A stretch of DNA of 64,000 nucleotides from Distichodus sexfasciatus (GCA_032718565.1 JAVGVS010000012.1:1552450-1616449), one strand, 5' to 3'. Positions 37,661-50,473 are shown, counted from the first letter of the stretch. Numbers and translations: made by a program. The notes: generated from the sequence alone by a model not told the origin.

Positions 37661-38632
37661 AAATTTTCAACAGTAAATCAATCAATTGAAAAGCTTTGAA
37701 AAATAGGGGAAAATGCTGGTTCTTGGGAAGCAGCTAACAAGTTGCCCGAGGCACTTGAAAAGGCCTTGGAAGAGCGGGAGGAAAATAAACTCACTCACTA
37801 AAAAATGTGAGCATGTATTTTTATTATCTCTTAACCTCAAGATTTTCTTTCAACAAAGATCTATAGTGCTGATAGCTTCCCTTTTCTTGCTTTCTCAGGA
37901 AACAACCTTGCTGCCTAGATGAAGGACAAATAAAAATTACTTTTGTTGGAATCAGTAGCAAATGTCATGTTGGCCAACCGAACTGAAATACCCAAGAACT
38001 ATCACTCACACACACACATCCAAACACACACATTTATGTTACCGCAGGACAAGCTTTACAAAGTCCATATCGTGACCTGTCCATGTTTTAAACTGGACTG
38101 ACAAAGTGACGGCGACTAAACATTATATTGAGACGGTCCAAGTTTGCTGTAAATGTGCTCACATTTGTCTCAACAACTCGAACAGTCAGTTAGCAGTGGG
38201 AATGCCCAGCGGGTGCAGATTAGATGAAGGGGTGTTTATTGGCCTTTTGGCAGAAGCCAGGGCACAGATGACCCCCTTTTACACACGAGTCGAGAAAGAG
38301 AGAGAGATAAAGAGACCGTCTGTCACCTAGATCACTCTCAGCAGTCAGATCAGCTGCTGCACATGTCAGGCTTGAGGTCAAGTTCAAGATGAATTAGTAA
38401 TTACGAGGATCAATATTGGTTTAAACATAATGAGCTGAGTGGAGGAGGCTGGCAAACAACCTGCCCTGTTTCAAATGTATATAGTTAAAAGCAAAACAAA
38501 GTCAATAACAAATTGGGTATTAATATTATAAGTATGATAAGTATGAGAGATTACAAGTTGTATGTATGTTTCATAGGTTTGTGATATGCCTGTTGTTAGG
38601 ATTTACAAATCCACTACCTGACAGCACACACA

Positions 38633-38877
38633 AAAGTGAGTGACTATTTGTCATTGTGTATACACCACCGCACAGCACACAGTGCACCACAACGAAATGT
38701 GACCTCTGCATTTGACCCACCCGTATAGGAGCAGTGGGCAGCTAACATGGGCAGTGCCCGGGGAGCAGTGCTTGGGTACGGTACCTTGCTCATGAGTACC
38801 TCAGTGACACCTTTACCGGTCCTGGGACTCGAACCAGAGTCCTCCCGATCACAGGCAGAACACCTTAACCGTTACAC
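38633..38877 (-). mobile_element. SINE family A copy 3
   Basis: The reverse complement reads from the tRNA-like head (GTAACGGTTAAGG, then box B-like GGTTCGAGTCC with one change), through AAAGGTGTCACTGAGGTACT and CATGAGCAAGGTACC, to the tail ending TCACTCACTTTT. Near full length. Confidence 0.82.
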
Positions 38878-39990
38878 ATGCAGAACATTAATAAAAGTAC
38901 AAAGCAATTATACTGAATCAGCTAACGGTACACACCGTCAATTATTAAGAGGTACACACTACACTGGGGGCGAATATGGCGTATAATGAAGTTCAACACT
39001 TAATGTACAGTGCTAAGACACATAATGTTGTTAAGCTTAAGGCGATGTGCAATAAAAAACATGCTGAAATGTTGTTCATGCTAGTTCTGTGGACACACAA
39101 TCACAGAGAACTAAAAATTCCCTTTCTAAAGTCTGAACAAATCTCAGAGTTCAAAACAAGAAGATATACTATTGGGAACACAAATACTACCTCTACAATC
39201 AGTCATAGTCCTGCTAGAAAAACACAAGTGTCTCATGAATTTCATAAGTCTCGTGTACGTGCGTGCTCACTGGATGTAAGGAGGGAGGCAGCTGTTGCAG
39301 CACTAGATTATAAAGTGTCTGGATGAGATTACACTAATACTGCATACGCAGTGAGTTATATAATCAGAGAAAACATCTTTGTTTTCATTCTCCACCACTC
39401 TGACATCACGCCTCCTTTTCTCCTCCTATTTGTGGCTTTCGTCCTTCTCTTTTTCATTTGGACGACATTTTACGACTCAAACTCCACTACCATTAAGCCC
39501 CTCCCTCTTGCTGGTGTGCTTATATTGCATTTGCATTGGACAATGTTTTACAAGGTAACATTTCTAGAGAAAATGAATCTAAATCCACAGTAACATCTGG
39601 AGGTGATGTTATCATGCTAGTGAGGTTTTGCTGATAGAACGTTTGCTGTCTTTGGCCCTCCATGAGCTCCAGACTCACGCTGTGGGAACTGATGCGTAAA
39701 TGACAGCACAAGGGCATCTCCCTGTGCCAGTCCCCATACCCAGCCGAGCAGCGGGCAACGTCACACACCTGTACTCACGCAAACGTCTGCTCAACGCACC
39801 AATGCACACCTTTTAGCTACGAGTATATATACCCTTCAGTTTTCATACACAAACATTATTTACATTTATGGCTTTTATACTGTATACAAGTTGCTGAACA
39901 TTTTAGACTATAAGAAATGTCCTCTAAAGAGTTCTAATTATTTATTCTAATTTTAAATTATTAATGTGTCTTAATGCACACCAGATAGGA

Positions 39991-40052
39991 GCTGGCAAAG
40001 GTACCACTGAGGTACTCATGGGCAGGGTACCATGCCCCAAGCACTAGTCCAG
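39991..40052 (+). mobile_element. SINE family A fragment
   Basis: CTGGCAAAGGTACCACTGAGG, GTACTCATGGGCAGGGTACC and CCCCAAGCACT are the middle of family A; both ends are missing. It abuts the LINE remnant. Confidence 0.7.
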
Positions 40053-40400
40053 AACAGAAAAATTCAGCAAAGGCCCAGGGGTTTTTCAGAACTTCTTTAA
40101 AGGATGCTACACTCTGGGCTGATCTGATGCTCAAGGAAAGTTCCAGCAGCTAAAAGCCATTTGACCATGTTCTAGTTTTATATCTGGGCACCAGCAGCTG
40201 ATTTCCTGTAGATCCAAGAGATCTACCAGCTGAGTATTCTGCAAACATTTCAATTATACACAGAGGGCTCACACTATTAAGAGACTTGCAGCCAATCAGT
40301 AAAATGTTAAAATCAATTCTGTATTTAGTTAGAAGCCAATATAGGCATGTAAGAATTGGAGCAATTCGCTCTCTTCTCAAAAAGCTGAATTGTGGACGGA
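40053..40400 (-). pseudogene. LINE reverse-transcriptase remnant
   Basis: A minus-strand frame (open from 40548 to a stop at 40150-40152) encodes, in its last 75 or so residues, the end of a non-LTR retrotransposon RT: RIAPILTCLYWLL, KYRIDFNILL, KSLNSVSP and LLVPRYKTRTWSNGF. These follow the usual LHWLPV, RI-F-ILL, KALNGLAP and VPR-R-KT-GDRAF pattern. Beyond the stop, the same frame continues with SIRSAQSVASFKEVLK, the usual closing segment. The stop and the losses show it is dead. It resembles the L2/Rex1-type LINEs of fish; the clade is uncertain. Confidence 0.8.
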
Positions 40401-43400
40401 AAATATTAAAAGACGAATTGTTGTTAAGGGCTAAGCAATAATATGACGTTCTGACTGCTAATAATGCAAAACTTTCAAAATAATTGAAAAATAGGGGAAT
40501 GCAGAACATGATTCTTTGTAAGTTACACACACAGAAATAGAAGTACAAAATGTAAACCTGATTCTTTCTTCAGACTGCAAATATAACAGGTTATATTTGC
40601 AAGGTTAAGCAATTGCATAAATTAAACAGAGAAACTGCACGTATCTTTATATAAAACATTATATTTTTTCCTATTTCTTTCTAATAATCTATCAATCTAA
40701 CAGATGAAGATCAGCCGTTTGTCTCCTAAGCCGGCCGCCTCGTGGCAGCAGCTCAACCAAGAGAGCAGGAGCTTGTTTACTGGTCACACCCCTGCTTGTG
40801 TTTGGGTGCTGAGGGTGGAAAATAGGGCACGAGAGCTGGTGGAAAGGGCAGAAGTGGTGGAGGAAGGAGGGGAGGGGGAGATGACTCGGGAGAACGGGGA
40901 GAGTGAAAACACTGATGTTGTGAGGAGCATAGCAGCAGAAAGGAGGGGGTGTGTCAAAAAGAGAGAGAGAGCGCTGAAGGGTGCAGTGGAAAAGAGAGTG
41001 GGGGAAGAGAATGTGCGTGTGTGTAAATACAAAATTTTAAATATTAAGAGGATTACAAAGGGACTTTAAATGTGAATATGTGGCTAAAAGAGTGAAGACC
41101 TGGGGAGAGAGAGAAATGGGGATTGCACACAAAACAGAGGGCTGGACAGCAAAAAAATAATAATAATAAAACCACACCTGGTGCTAAATTGCACAACTGT
41201 AAAACCATTTCCGCAAGCTTGCTTTTTAAAATGGGCACATGGGCAAAAATATATTAAAAAAACGTGAAAGCACTGGGATGATATTTTTGTATAAAACTGC
41301 AGAACCTTAAACTGTCATCATGTGATGCAAAGAGTGGAAATTCTAATCTATAAACGTCTTTTTTTTAAATAAATATAGCTACCTTCAAACCGCCTAGATG
41401 TAACACTAAGAAGCCTCTGTACCAGATGTACAGTCAGGCAGTGGACGACAGATGTTTGTTCATCTTTCCAGCGAGCGAAAAAGAGTCAAAGAGACGAGCC
41501 AGCGGGCAGATGGGTAGTTTATTAGGTCAGTGTGTTAGTGTTGCTCCACTCCTCAGTATTTCCACACGCACAAACACATTCCGCGTGGCAGAAACTCCAC
41601 CCACACTGGCCCGTATAATTCCTCGCGTTGCGCAATACCGCCATATTAGGTCATAATCGTGCTCCAGCGTTGTTTTTGTTTTTATTTGTGCTGTTTGTTT
41701 TGAACCTGGCTTAAAGAGAGAAGCATGAGGTCCAGCGCAACATCTGTAGATTCCTGCATTTGTACTACCAATAATCTGCCGACAACTGCATTATAATTCT
41801 GAAAATTTCCAAAACACACTCTTTCTGTGAAGCAAGAACAAAATATGGGTGTAATGGTACATCAATCTATACATCAGTGATTTATTATTGAACAGGAGTT
41901 CTATTTTTATTAAAAGATAAGTTTGTTTTCATTTAGTTGCTTTTTGTGATTTTATATGAATGGAAGTGATTGTGTTAAAAATCAGCATATAATTTTGGCA
42001 GCAAACAGCCCTCATTCGTTGAGGTTTTTCCTTTTCTGCCCTGTCAACTTTCTAGTTCTGTATTTCACTCTCTCCTTCCCTTTTTCTTCCCCCACACACT
42101 GCTTTTCTCCCTCTCTTTTTGAACGAAGGCATCCCACGCCCCTCTCTATACCCACATGTGGAACCCTCACTTTTTTTTATGAATGAGTGTAATTTCAGGA
42201 ATGAGACGGAAGAAGGGAAGCCCTTTAAGAAGCCGTGGTGTGAGAGGCCCAGCTCCCTGACCCCCTGAGGGCAATTCTTAAACGGGGCTTAACGGCCCGA
42301 TCACCTTTGGATCACTGAAGGGGCAACTAAAGGGGGGATCAGGGGAGATATTATCTACGCTTCAGCATCAGGCATTCACACTACACAAGTATGAGGGCCC
42401 TTCTCCTCTAATTCTCCCTCTCACACACAGCGATTACTCATAGTTAAATGACGGTTTTCAAGACGGCCTCAGAAAATGAAGGTGTGTGGGTGTGCACAAA
42501 AGCACAGATTAATGCTTTCTATATGGAAATGAAGGATGTATACTGCTATCAAATCTGAATTACAGAGCAAACTGAGCCGACCACAGATCATCTAGATCAT
42601 TTCACTTGGTCAACAAGATAATTACGGCCAGGCTAAAACACTCTAAGACTGGGAGAAAGGCCTGACAGCAGGATGTTTTTCTGATTTATGGCTGAATAAG
42701 GCAAGCCCTCATCCCAGAGCACGACTAAATGACTTTTACGGTGTGACGGAATGACAGGTGTCTGTACCACCAAGAACACTGTGCATAGTGACACTCACAC
42801 TCTCGCTCACACATACAGACACACAGACAAAATTGGAACTGACAGGTGACAGGTGGCTTGCATAGAAAATCTAAAAATGCAGGTTAAATGTGGTTAAATT
42901 GTAAGTTTCGACTAGTTTAATGTGTTTAAATGTATCTAAAGATAATGAAAGGTCGCACAGTGCTCAAGAGTTTCAATGTTACAGGCATAGAGAGACTGGT
43001 GCACCAATACTAGTAATATGAGCAATACTAGTTTAGCAAGTTTTTATTTATTTATTTGTGGTTTCACAGTTTCACTTTCGGACACTGAGTTCGATTCACG
43101 GTATCTAGGGTTATGATTATTGTTGATTGAAGTGAACATGAGGTAAGTGAAGTGCATCTAATCCCAATTCCTGTTTGACACAGATGTCATCTCCACACAC
43201 TCTGAATTGTGTTAGCAGCCAGTCAGCAAGCTGCCACTGTGAAGGTGGCACAGTTCATGATTTAATCTGCAGTTCATTAAATTTTGCCAATGTAATAAAT
43301 CACAAAACTAACTTGTTACTTTTCCATTTTTTAGACTAAACTATCCATTATTAATGACCCTCATAATGAAGATCTGATTAGAAAATTATCACTAAATAAT

Positions 43401-43446
43401 GTTATTTCCAAGTACAGTGTTATAATTGGAGTTGTGTTTTATAGGT
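40401..43446. other. intergenic DNA, no gene seen
   Basis: A 121-aa plus-strand frame at 40704-41069 is an artefact of a purine-rich run. Around 41440-41660 there are several CpGs and a CArG box (listed). The GC-richer block 42220-42420 (ATCACCTTTGGATCAC) may be a conserved element. Confidence 0.4.
41641..41650. promoter_or_regulatory. CArG box (SRF site)
   Basis: CCATATTAGG matches CC(A/T)6GG exactly and is the same decamer as the core of the c-fos serum response element. The preceding ACCG makes CCGCCATATTAGG, which also contains a YY1-like CCAT core. It lies in a CpG-containing patch. Function is inference. Confidence 0.4.
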
Positions 43447-43608
43447 GTACCACTAGCCTGGTGGTAGGAAACTGGACCGAGAGGTCATAGGTTCAAATTC
43501 TTCTCAGTCCTACTGCCAGCATTGTAACCTTTAAGCCTCCGGGGAAGACTCTTAACTCCAAGTTGCTCCAGTTGCCTAAAATGTGTCATGTGCATCAATT
43601 TCTGTAAA
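43447..43608 (+). mobile_element. SINE family B copy 3
   Basis: Head GACCGAGAGGTCATAGGTTC plus AAATTC (decayed box B), then CAGTCCTACTGCCAGC and TCTTAACTCCAAGTTGCTCC. The usual CTTTGGATAAAAG tail is not seen, so it is 3'-diverged or truncated. Confidence 0.65.
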
Positions 43609-43642
43609 TCCCTCAAAATCGCCATCCATTTCATTCAAAATT

Positions 43643-43886
43643 GGGACAGTTGGTGACGTAGCGGTAGGGTGTTCACCCCGTGATCAGAAGGTCGCAGGTT
43701 CGAATCCAGGGCTGGTAAAGGTACCATTGAGGTACTCATGAGCAAGGTACCGTCCCCAAGCACTGCTCCATAGGAGCTGCCCTTCTTAGGTGCCCACTGT
43801 TCCTTCATGGATGGGTCAAATGCAGAGGTCACATTTCACTGTGTGCTGTGGTGTGTTCACAATCACAAATAATCACTCACTTTCAA
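43643..43886 (+). mobile_element. SINE family A copy 4 (best preserved)
   Basis: Complete order: GGGACAGTTGGTGACGTAGC head, perfect box B GGTTCGAATCC (43697-43707), AAAGGTACCATTGAGGTACT, CATGAGCAAGGTACCG, ATGGGTCAAATGCAGAGG, and tail GTTCACAATCACAAATAATC ending ACTCACTTTCA. A useful reference copy for the family. Confidence 0.9.
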
Positions 43887-43938
43887 AATCAGATAATGAA
43901 ATTAAAGGTTGTGCAGAACAACATTGCTTGTATTATAT

Positions 43939-44118
43939 TTAAGACATTTATCAGACTCTTTTATCCATTGTGATTGTATTATATAACTACAGTCAGTTTC
44001 CCTGCAGCAGCTTGGGGTTAAAAGTCTTGATCAGGCACCCAATGGTGGTAGTGATGGGAGGATGGAACAGAACAGTGTTTGAACCCATGACCTCCTGGTA
44101 CATCGGTGAACATCCCCT
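43939..44118 (-). mobile_element. SINE family B copy 4
   Basis: The plus strand reads AAGACATTTATCAGACTCTTTT (tail complement), CAGCAGCTTGGGGTTAAAAG, then TTTGAACCCATGACCTCCTGG, the complement of the tRNA-like head with box B. Confidence 0.75.
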
Positions 44119-47100
44119 TACATTTTTTCATCACCTTCCTAATTAGCCAAAAGGTTTTCTTGAGTAGAAGAAGAAGAATATAAAAATCTATAGGTGTTAA
44201 AACAGGTAGTGTGTGTCGCAGAGATTCAACCTACAGATGCCTTTCAGGTTTAGACCCATCTGTCCCATATCATAAGAGTTTATGAGGATACAGCTGATCT
44301 ATCTGTCTGTCAGTCCATTTCTTTATATATAAACCATGATGTAGGCTTTATTCCCATTACCATACATTAAGACCCTGCACAGCACTGCGACTTTATGCCT
44401 GAAAAAAACCATAATGTCTCATAAAACAGAATGAGCCACGAGGTTTCCTTTACACTGATATATGACTTGATGTTTGCCTGCATAACATTATAATATACAG
44501 CCATGTCACTCTGACATAATAAAACAGTGCTAGTCAATATTGCACGTGGCAAAATACAGGGCTGGAAATATGATCATGTCGTGTAACCTAGAAAACAACA
44601 GAGACTCGCTTTCATTGGGGCACTTTTGTTCACTCGCCTCCACTCCTCTTTTTATCTCCTCCACTCTTTCACTCATCCTCCATGTCATTCATCTTCTTGG
44701 TGCTCTGAGTCACCAACCACGCTCCAGTGAAAAGCTATTGTGTTGTTTCTGTTTTCCAAAAAAGCCCCCAAAATGACTCATTACCTGGATGAAATGAACA
44801 CAAGTGTATTACCTGGATGAAATGAACACACAGATCAGAAGCAACTACGCACTTGGTTTCTCAGCTTTTCGCTCCCTCTCTCATATATAGACCACACATT
44901 CTCATCCACAATACACCTCTTTCTTTTTGTGCTTTTTCTGGTATGTGTTTTTTACTCCCCCTTAAATGAAAAGCAAAGTTTTCAGTATTCACAACTAATA
45001 AAGGGGCATTGCGAAGACATAAAAACCAGTTCTTGTAACAGTTCTTTACACAATATTTCTATTATAATTAAATTTAAAAAATGTTAGAAGTTGTAAGATG
45101 CTCACAGAGGTATACATATAATAAATAATATTATTGTGTGATTTTATATGTAGTTATGGCATCTAACCAGAAAAAGACATAGTACCAGGTCTCTCTTACT
45201 CACATACTCTCTCTCTCACCCAAACCCACCTCGTCACACATGAACACACACGAACACACACACAAGCTGTCCTGTAGTACACTTTTCTTTCTGTTGTGCA
45301 TATACACAAACACACACATAAATCCCTTAAAGGTCACTGAAACACCTGACCATTTTTATCCTACAAAAAATCCACAACTGTATTTATATTGAAAACAAAC
45401 ATCCAGCTTATAAACTGCATTTAACATTCGTGCTCTGCGTGTGCTATCTTACCACTCGACTGTAACCAATATAAACAAGTGACCCATCTGCATTCCAGAC
45501 AGCTTCCAGTTTTAATGACACACACCACTCACCTCACCACCTTTGTCACAGAGTTCTCTTCAATCAAGCAATCTCTGTTCGGAACAGAGAAACATGTCAA
45601 GTCAGAAGTTAAACTCTCGTGAACTCACCATCTGATGGAAAAAGAATGACAGTTTGGAACTGATTTTGGAAAACAGTGCTTAAATGAAAAAAAAAATTGT
45701 AAAAAAAATAAAAAAATATCAAATATCAATAAGACAACTAGTGCAATTATGCAAATGATGCGACAATTATTTGCCTTATTCATTCTCAGGTCTTGAACAT
45801 TTAAACTGACAATTGAGTCTCAAATGGCATGTAGTGCTTTTTAAATTTGGCGCAATACACCGTTACAACATGATGAAATGCAAACCTGGTGCTCTCCTGA
45901 AACTTAGCAGGCAGTTTTAAATAGATCAGAAGCATTAAAGTGTCGATTAAAACTATAAATCACTGCTAAACCATAAAACTAGCATCTGTGCATATTCTAT
46001 CTAGAATCAATAAATACTGGTCATTTTCTTTAAGACTTTTAGAGTTATAATCACAACCTCAAACCATCTGTCGTCATTTACAATTCTGTTCACTACTGGT
46101 CAGATCCATTTCTGACCACAGGACTATTGATGAACTTGTGATTTAAGTGTTGAGTCATTCTCACCACAGTGAAAATGTTGTGGTGCTGTATTGGTAGCAG
46201 TATACAAGATTCAGCAGCGTTGCTGTAGCGTCTGTGTTCAAAAACTGATCATTGATGGCTAACACAAACTGCACTTGTTAACAGAAGTTGTACAAACTAC
46301 TCACAGAATGCAACGGTTAAGAAGGAGGTCAAGGTTCGTTGGCAGCATTTGTTGTGTATATACAGAGTGTACGCACATTATGCAATTCAAAATGATCACA
46401 GCAATGAAAACATTGGCCCTTAGCCGAAGAATGACGCTGTTCTCTCGTGTGTGTGTTTCCGAGTGTAAGCTTGTGACCAACCTGTGGCAAACGTTTGTCG
46501 TGCAGGTTCAGAGGCTCATTCATCCGTGCGCACAACAACCAGCCGAACGTTCCTGCTGACGCAATATGGGGAAAATAAAGTCTTGTGACTGCAAGATTTC
46601 TGTTGTGCCAACATTTAAATCCTCCCGTTCTTGTGTTTTGGTCAGGAGTTTATTCAATATGGGTTTGTGGGTCAGGAGTTTAAACTACAGAACTATAGGG
46701 TGAAAAAAAGTTGAAAAGTAGCTAGACAAGATAAGGCACGTCATAAACTCTCAAATTATATCCTAAAAACCTCAGTAATTTACTTGCATAAAAGATAATA
46801 ACAAGAACCGCACTTGGATTATGTTCAACAACAAAGAATTTCAGTCAGTCTGACCACTATGCCATTCAAAAGCATCCATCCAAACATGATTCAACATTAG
46901 CAAGTATCATTAGAATGTTATCTATTTTGATTAACTATCAAATATCTATTTTAGTGAAATAGCCACCCAGCACACAATCTTAAAACTGACTTCAGGAGTT
47001 TTCCACATCATTTCGGACACAGTTTTCTGACACATTTCACATTACCAAACCAAGAACGGTTTTCAACTTACTGGGTCTTTAAACAGCTGCCTAACAACAA

Positions 47101-48106
47101 CTGACTATCAAGATCTTTATCTACACCATGATATAAACTATTCGATCTCGTCAACCAGAGCTGTGCAAATCATACTTATCAATATTGTGCAGATAGTGGA
47201 GCATAGAGGCTTTTGAAGGGCTCTTGTTTTGGGCTTTTTCACCAGTTTTTGATGAAGTGTTCTCAAAAGCTAGCTCTAGATGATGGTCACGTGGTCCTCT
47301 AGGGCACTCCACCACATGGACAGCAGCTCAGTGGGATGAGAGTTGGAGGAGTTGTGAGTTGGAGGATGTGGATCTTCATAACAGAAAGGCCCACAGCTCT
47401 GGGAACAGCCCACTACAGAAACTTCCCGAACACTTTTGACCAACTGTAAGATACTGATCAGTCAGCTATGAGCTAAACCTCAACATCCTTGCTGCGTGGT
47501 TTAATACGTGTCCCACTCCCAAACTGCAGCTTCCTAAACTGCTATTGACATCAAGCTTTGTTGTACAAAATCTGGTCTCCTTTAAAGATCAAGACAGAGC
47601 AGAGTTAGAAGCAAACACCATGCCAGAGGAGTCCCTGTAGAGGGCTGCGTAAAGGGCGCTCACTAGTGAAAAGTCCCTGGAAAGCGTTCCAAAGTCACTT
47701 TCTAAGATGGTCGAGACAGAGCTGCAGTCCATTATAATGCCGCTGGCGATTAATAAAACATACAGCAGACACGTAGACACAACGCTGCCTGAATTATTCA
47801 TGCTCATGGTTGCTGTGTGTGACACAGATGTATACACACATATTTAAAGAGGCGGAAAAGAAGAGACCCAGATAGAGATGCAGCAAGACTAGGGATAAGA
47901 CGCTTTTTACTCCCTTCCTTCTGATTTTCTAATACATACTCAATGTGATGGAGCATTTCAGCTTTAATTACAACCTCTTTGTATTCTAGGTTTGACTCGA
48001 ATAACAATGCATCAAATTTTATATGGCAGTTAATATTCAGTAATTTAGTCTACTAAACTAGTGTTTATGGTTTGAAGGTTTGCTGTATTTTAATATAACT
48101 AGGTTA
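44119..48106. other. intergenic DNA, no confirmed gene
   Basis: AT-rich for the most part, with CA-rich stretches at 45230-45320 and an A-rich low-complexity stretch at 45690-45720. A 23-bp sequence is tandemly duplicated at 44780-44830. A short minus-strand frame at 47589-47813 with a hydrophobic start is discussed under findings. Confidence 0.45.
44780..44830. repeat. short tandem duplication
   Basis: ATTACCTGGATGAAATGAAC followed by ACA occurs at 44780-44802 and again at 44808-44830, a period of 28 bp. Confidence 0.9.
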
Positions 48107-48252
48107 GTCATGTTGACTAGTTGATAAAGTAGTGGTAGGATCCTTGCATAAGAATGTTGAGGTTGGGGGTTGGAATCTGTTGCTCACTTAACCCCTTGAC
48201 ACCAAATTGCTCCAGGGAACTTGTCCCTGTAATTAGAATATATACATGAATG
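48107..48252 (+). mobile_element. SINE family B copy 5
   Basis: GACTAGTTGATAAAGTAGTGG head, then GGGGTTGGAATCTG, TTGCTCCAGGGAACTTGTCC and CTGTAATTAGAATATA. Diverged, with no full tail. Confidence 0.6.
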
Positions 48253-48276
48253 AAAATGCTAGTGGTTACAGTAGTT

Positions 48277-49533
48277 ACAGTTTTTCTCAGGCGCTTAACT
48301 ACCTTTTTTCAAAACAATCACCACATTCTCAAATCAGCTAATGCAGCCTGCATAACACTAACAAATCTGGCAAACCTCCCCATCTCCCCTGCAAAACCCT
48401 CTATGTGAATCAAAAGACTAAACAGATATTGCAAAATTGTATGACTCACTCAAACAGTGACACACATCAGTCAAACAGGAGACACATACAAGCAATCAGT
48501 GACCACTCGCAGACAAAACACTCACTCACTGAAGTAAAATCATTACACGCAAATAGAGGGAGCAACAAAGAACAAGGATGATAAAACACGTCTTCTCTGA
48601 AGGTAAAGTGGTTTTATTGGGTGTGTATGAAAACACAAACATCAAGGAAACAAATTTTGTCATGTGATATTAAAACGGCATGTGATTTACTCTACACGAT
48701 CTCTTCCGTAGCATCTTCTCTCCCTTCAGACTCCAGACGTGCTATGTAAATCTCATCAAGGAATACAATAAACTTTCCAGTTATTCCAACTGTTGGGATG
48801 CACACAACAGGACTAGTCTCTGAGATACCGAGTAACAGTAAACGTATAGTGGACAACTCATAGTGACTTTTTACCTGTACATATTGATATCTCAGTTGAT
48901 AAAGTGACTGAATGAATGTTGTGATATGTTGTGTGGTCTGCAATTACAGCAGCCTGTATTTCCTGTAAACGAAGTGTATTGTTCCCCAACACCATCTTCA
49001 TGGTCAGCAGTAAACAGCGTGCCCCTCTCTTCTAACCGCAGGTCTCGTCTATAAAGACATACTGTATGTAATGTTGAATACTGCAGCAAATATAGATCTG
49101 ATAACCGCAAGAACTGTGGTCTATATTTGAATTACAGCAAGTGAATGTTACATATCTATTTTCCCTCTTGAATGTTTGACTAATTGATGCAACACATGAC
49201 GATGAACATGGTCAATGACAGTGGCTGTAATTTTATGGCTGACCTCTGTCTATGACCTTGCCCACTGTTTCCTCTCCAGTCTTGTTCCATCGTGTTAAAA
49301 ATTACGCCACATTATTACTACTTTTATACCACGTTAGCAACTTTTGAGTGGTTGAGAGTTAGATTTGCAGCAAGTAGTAAAACCATTTGCAAGTTTGGCC
49401 CAAGTTCAGTGGTGTTTTGGGACTGGGATTTAGCAGCTGCTGCTATTGATTGATCAGACACTCTGTGATTTTGGTGTTACCAAATGATCACTGTGACAAG
49501 TGTTTTGCAAAATATGCTTTAGCAATGAAAAAT
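48277..49533 (-). mobile_element. decayed DNA transposon with transposase relic
   Basis: On the minus strand, about 49060-48875 encodes NNTLRLQEIQAAVIAD and then IHSVTLST, preceded one frame off by RGTLFTADHED. This is the helix-turn-helix start of an IS630/Tc1-like transposase common in fish. Frames then shift, and later pieces (48692-48830, FIVFLDEIYIARL) may be the end of the catalytic part. The left border ACAGTTTTTCTCAGGCGCTT and the inverted right border near 49490-49533 (TTAGCAATGAAAAAT) form weak terminal repeats. Stops, frameshifts and internal loss make it inactive. Confidence 0.6.
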
Positions 49534-49710
49534 TATGTGCAACCAATGATAAGATGTTTTCTGTTGTGCAAGAAAGTTTGCTGATTTACTTATATTTATT
49601 TGGAATTTTTAACACTTATGCAGCTGAATGCTGACTACTTTGGTGAACTAGCTATTTAAGTAAAATTAGCTAGTGAGGAAACTTCATCAGCGTACTCTCT
49701 CATTTATCTT

Positions 49711-49852
49711 CCCCATACAAGGATAATTTGGCACAATTTAGGGTTAAGGGCTTTGCTCATTGGTATTTTTAAGGTTCTTCCTGGATTTAAATCCCCAATA
49801 TGGTGGTCACCAACATAGATTTTCATTCAGTCGAACCACTGAACTTTCAACC
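49711..49852 (-). mobile_element. SINE family B copy 6
   Basis: TTTAGGGTTAAGGGCTTTGCTC, GATTTAAATCCCCAATATGGTGG and GTCGAACCACTGA are the family-B body and head in reverse order. Old copy. Confidence 0.6.
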
Positions 49853-50435
49853 AAAACCTTTATTGATTGATCTCGTCTAAAATGCTAGCACTTTTTTGTT
49901 AGAGAATATTAGTAATGATGCAAACAGTCACAGAAAACATCTAGTAATGCAGTTATCATCATGTGTCATTAACTACATCACTTACTTGAGCAAAATATGT
50001 TTTAAGGCCAAACTATCACCTCAATACAATTCCACTACCGATGTTTACAGCATGCTATATACCTAAGATATTATTAAAAGGCAAAAACATCCATCCGTGT
50101 TACTACCATAATGCATTTATGTAGTCTTTACTCACAACAAGACAGCAGTCCTCATCATCATCTCTACTACAGCACATTACCAGGATAGTGTGAGCTGCAG
50201 TCACTCGTCCTTCAGAATAATTGATTTACACTGCCATGATAAGATTTACAGTCAGGGGAATATTTATGAGAAGACAGTAAGCTGGCACAAGTCTTTCTTC
50301 ACACACAGTTCATTAAAACACTGTTAAGAATTTTATATTTCACTCAGGCATGATGAAGAGCGGAACAGAGGGAAAGTATCAGTTTTGTGTGAATGTGTGC
50401 ACATTCTGTTGTGTTCATATTCGCTACATGCCTGA

Positions 50436-50473
50436 GTGTGTGTGTGTGTGTGTGCGCGCGTGCATGCGCGTGT
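50436..50473. repeat. (TG)n-(CG) alternating purine-pyrimidine tract
   Basis: All 38 bases alternate purine and pyrimidine, with GTGTGT passing into GCGCGCGTGCATGCGCGTG. Such tracts can adopt Z-DNA. Confidence 0.9.

Larger units (their letters stand above)
32389..39990. other. long intergenic stretch, no gene seen
   Basis: No exon recognised. Possible enhancer blocks at 32840-33080, 33560-33960, 37400-37660 and 38090-38350 are non-repetitive and GC-richer than their surroundings. Family-A SINE copy 3 and a hAT scrap are listed separately. The remainder (34250-37390 in particular) is AT-rich with nothing firm. Confidence 0.45.

Noticed and set aside
40704..41069. 121-aa plus-strand frame rich in Glu and Arg
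   Set aside because: It comes from a purine-rich low-complexity run, and the opposite strand is open too as Ser/Thr/Pro-rich. No motif.
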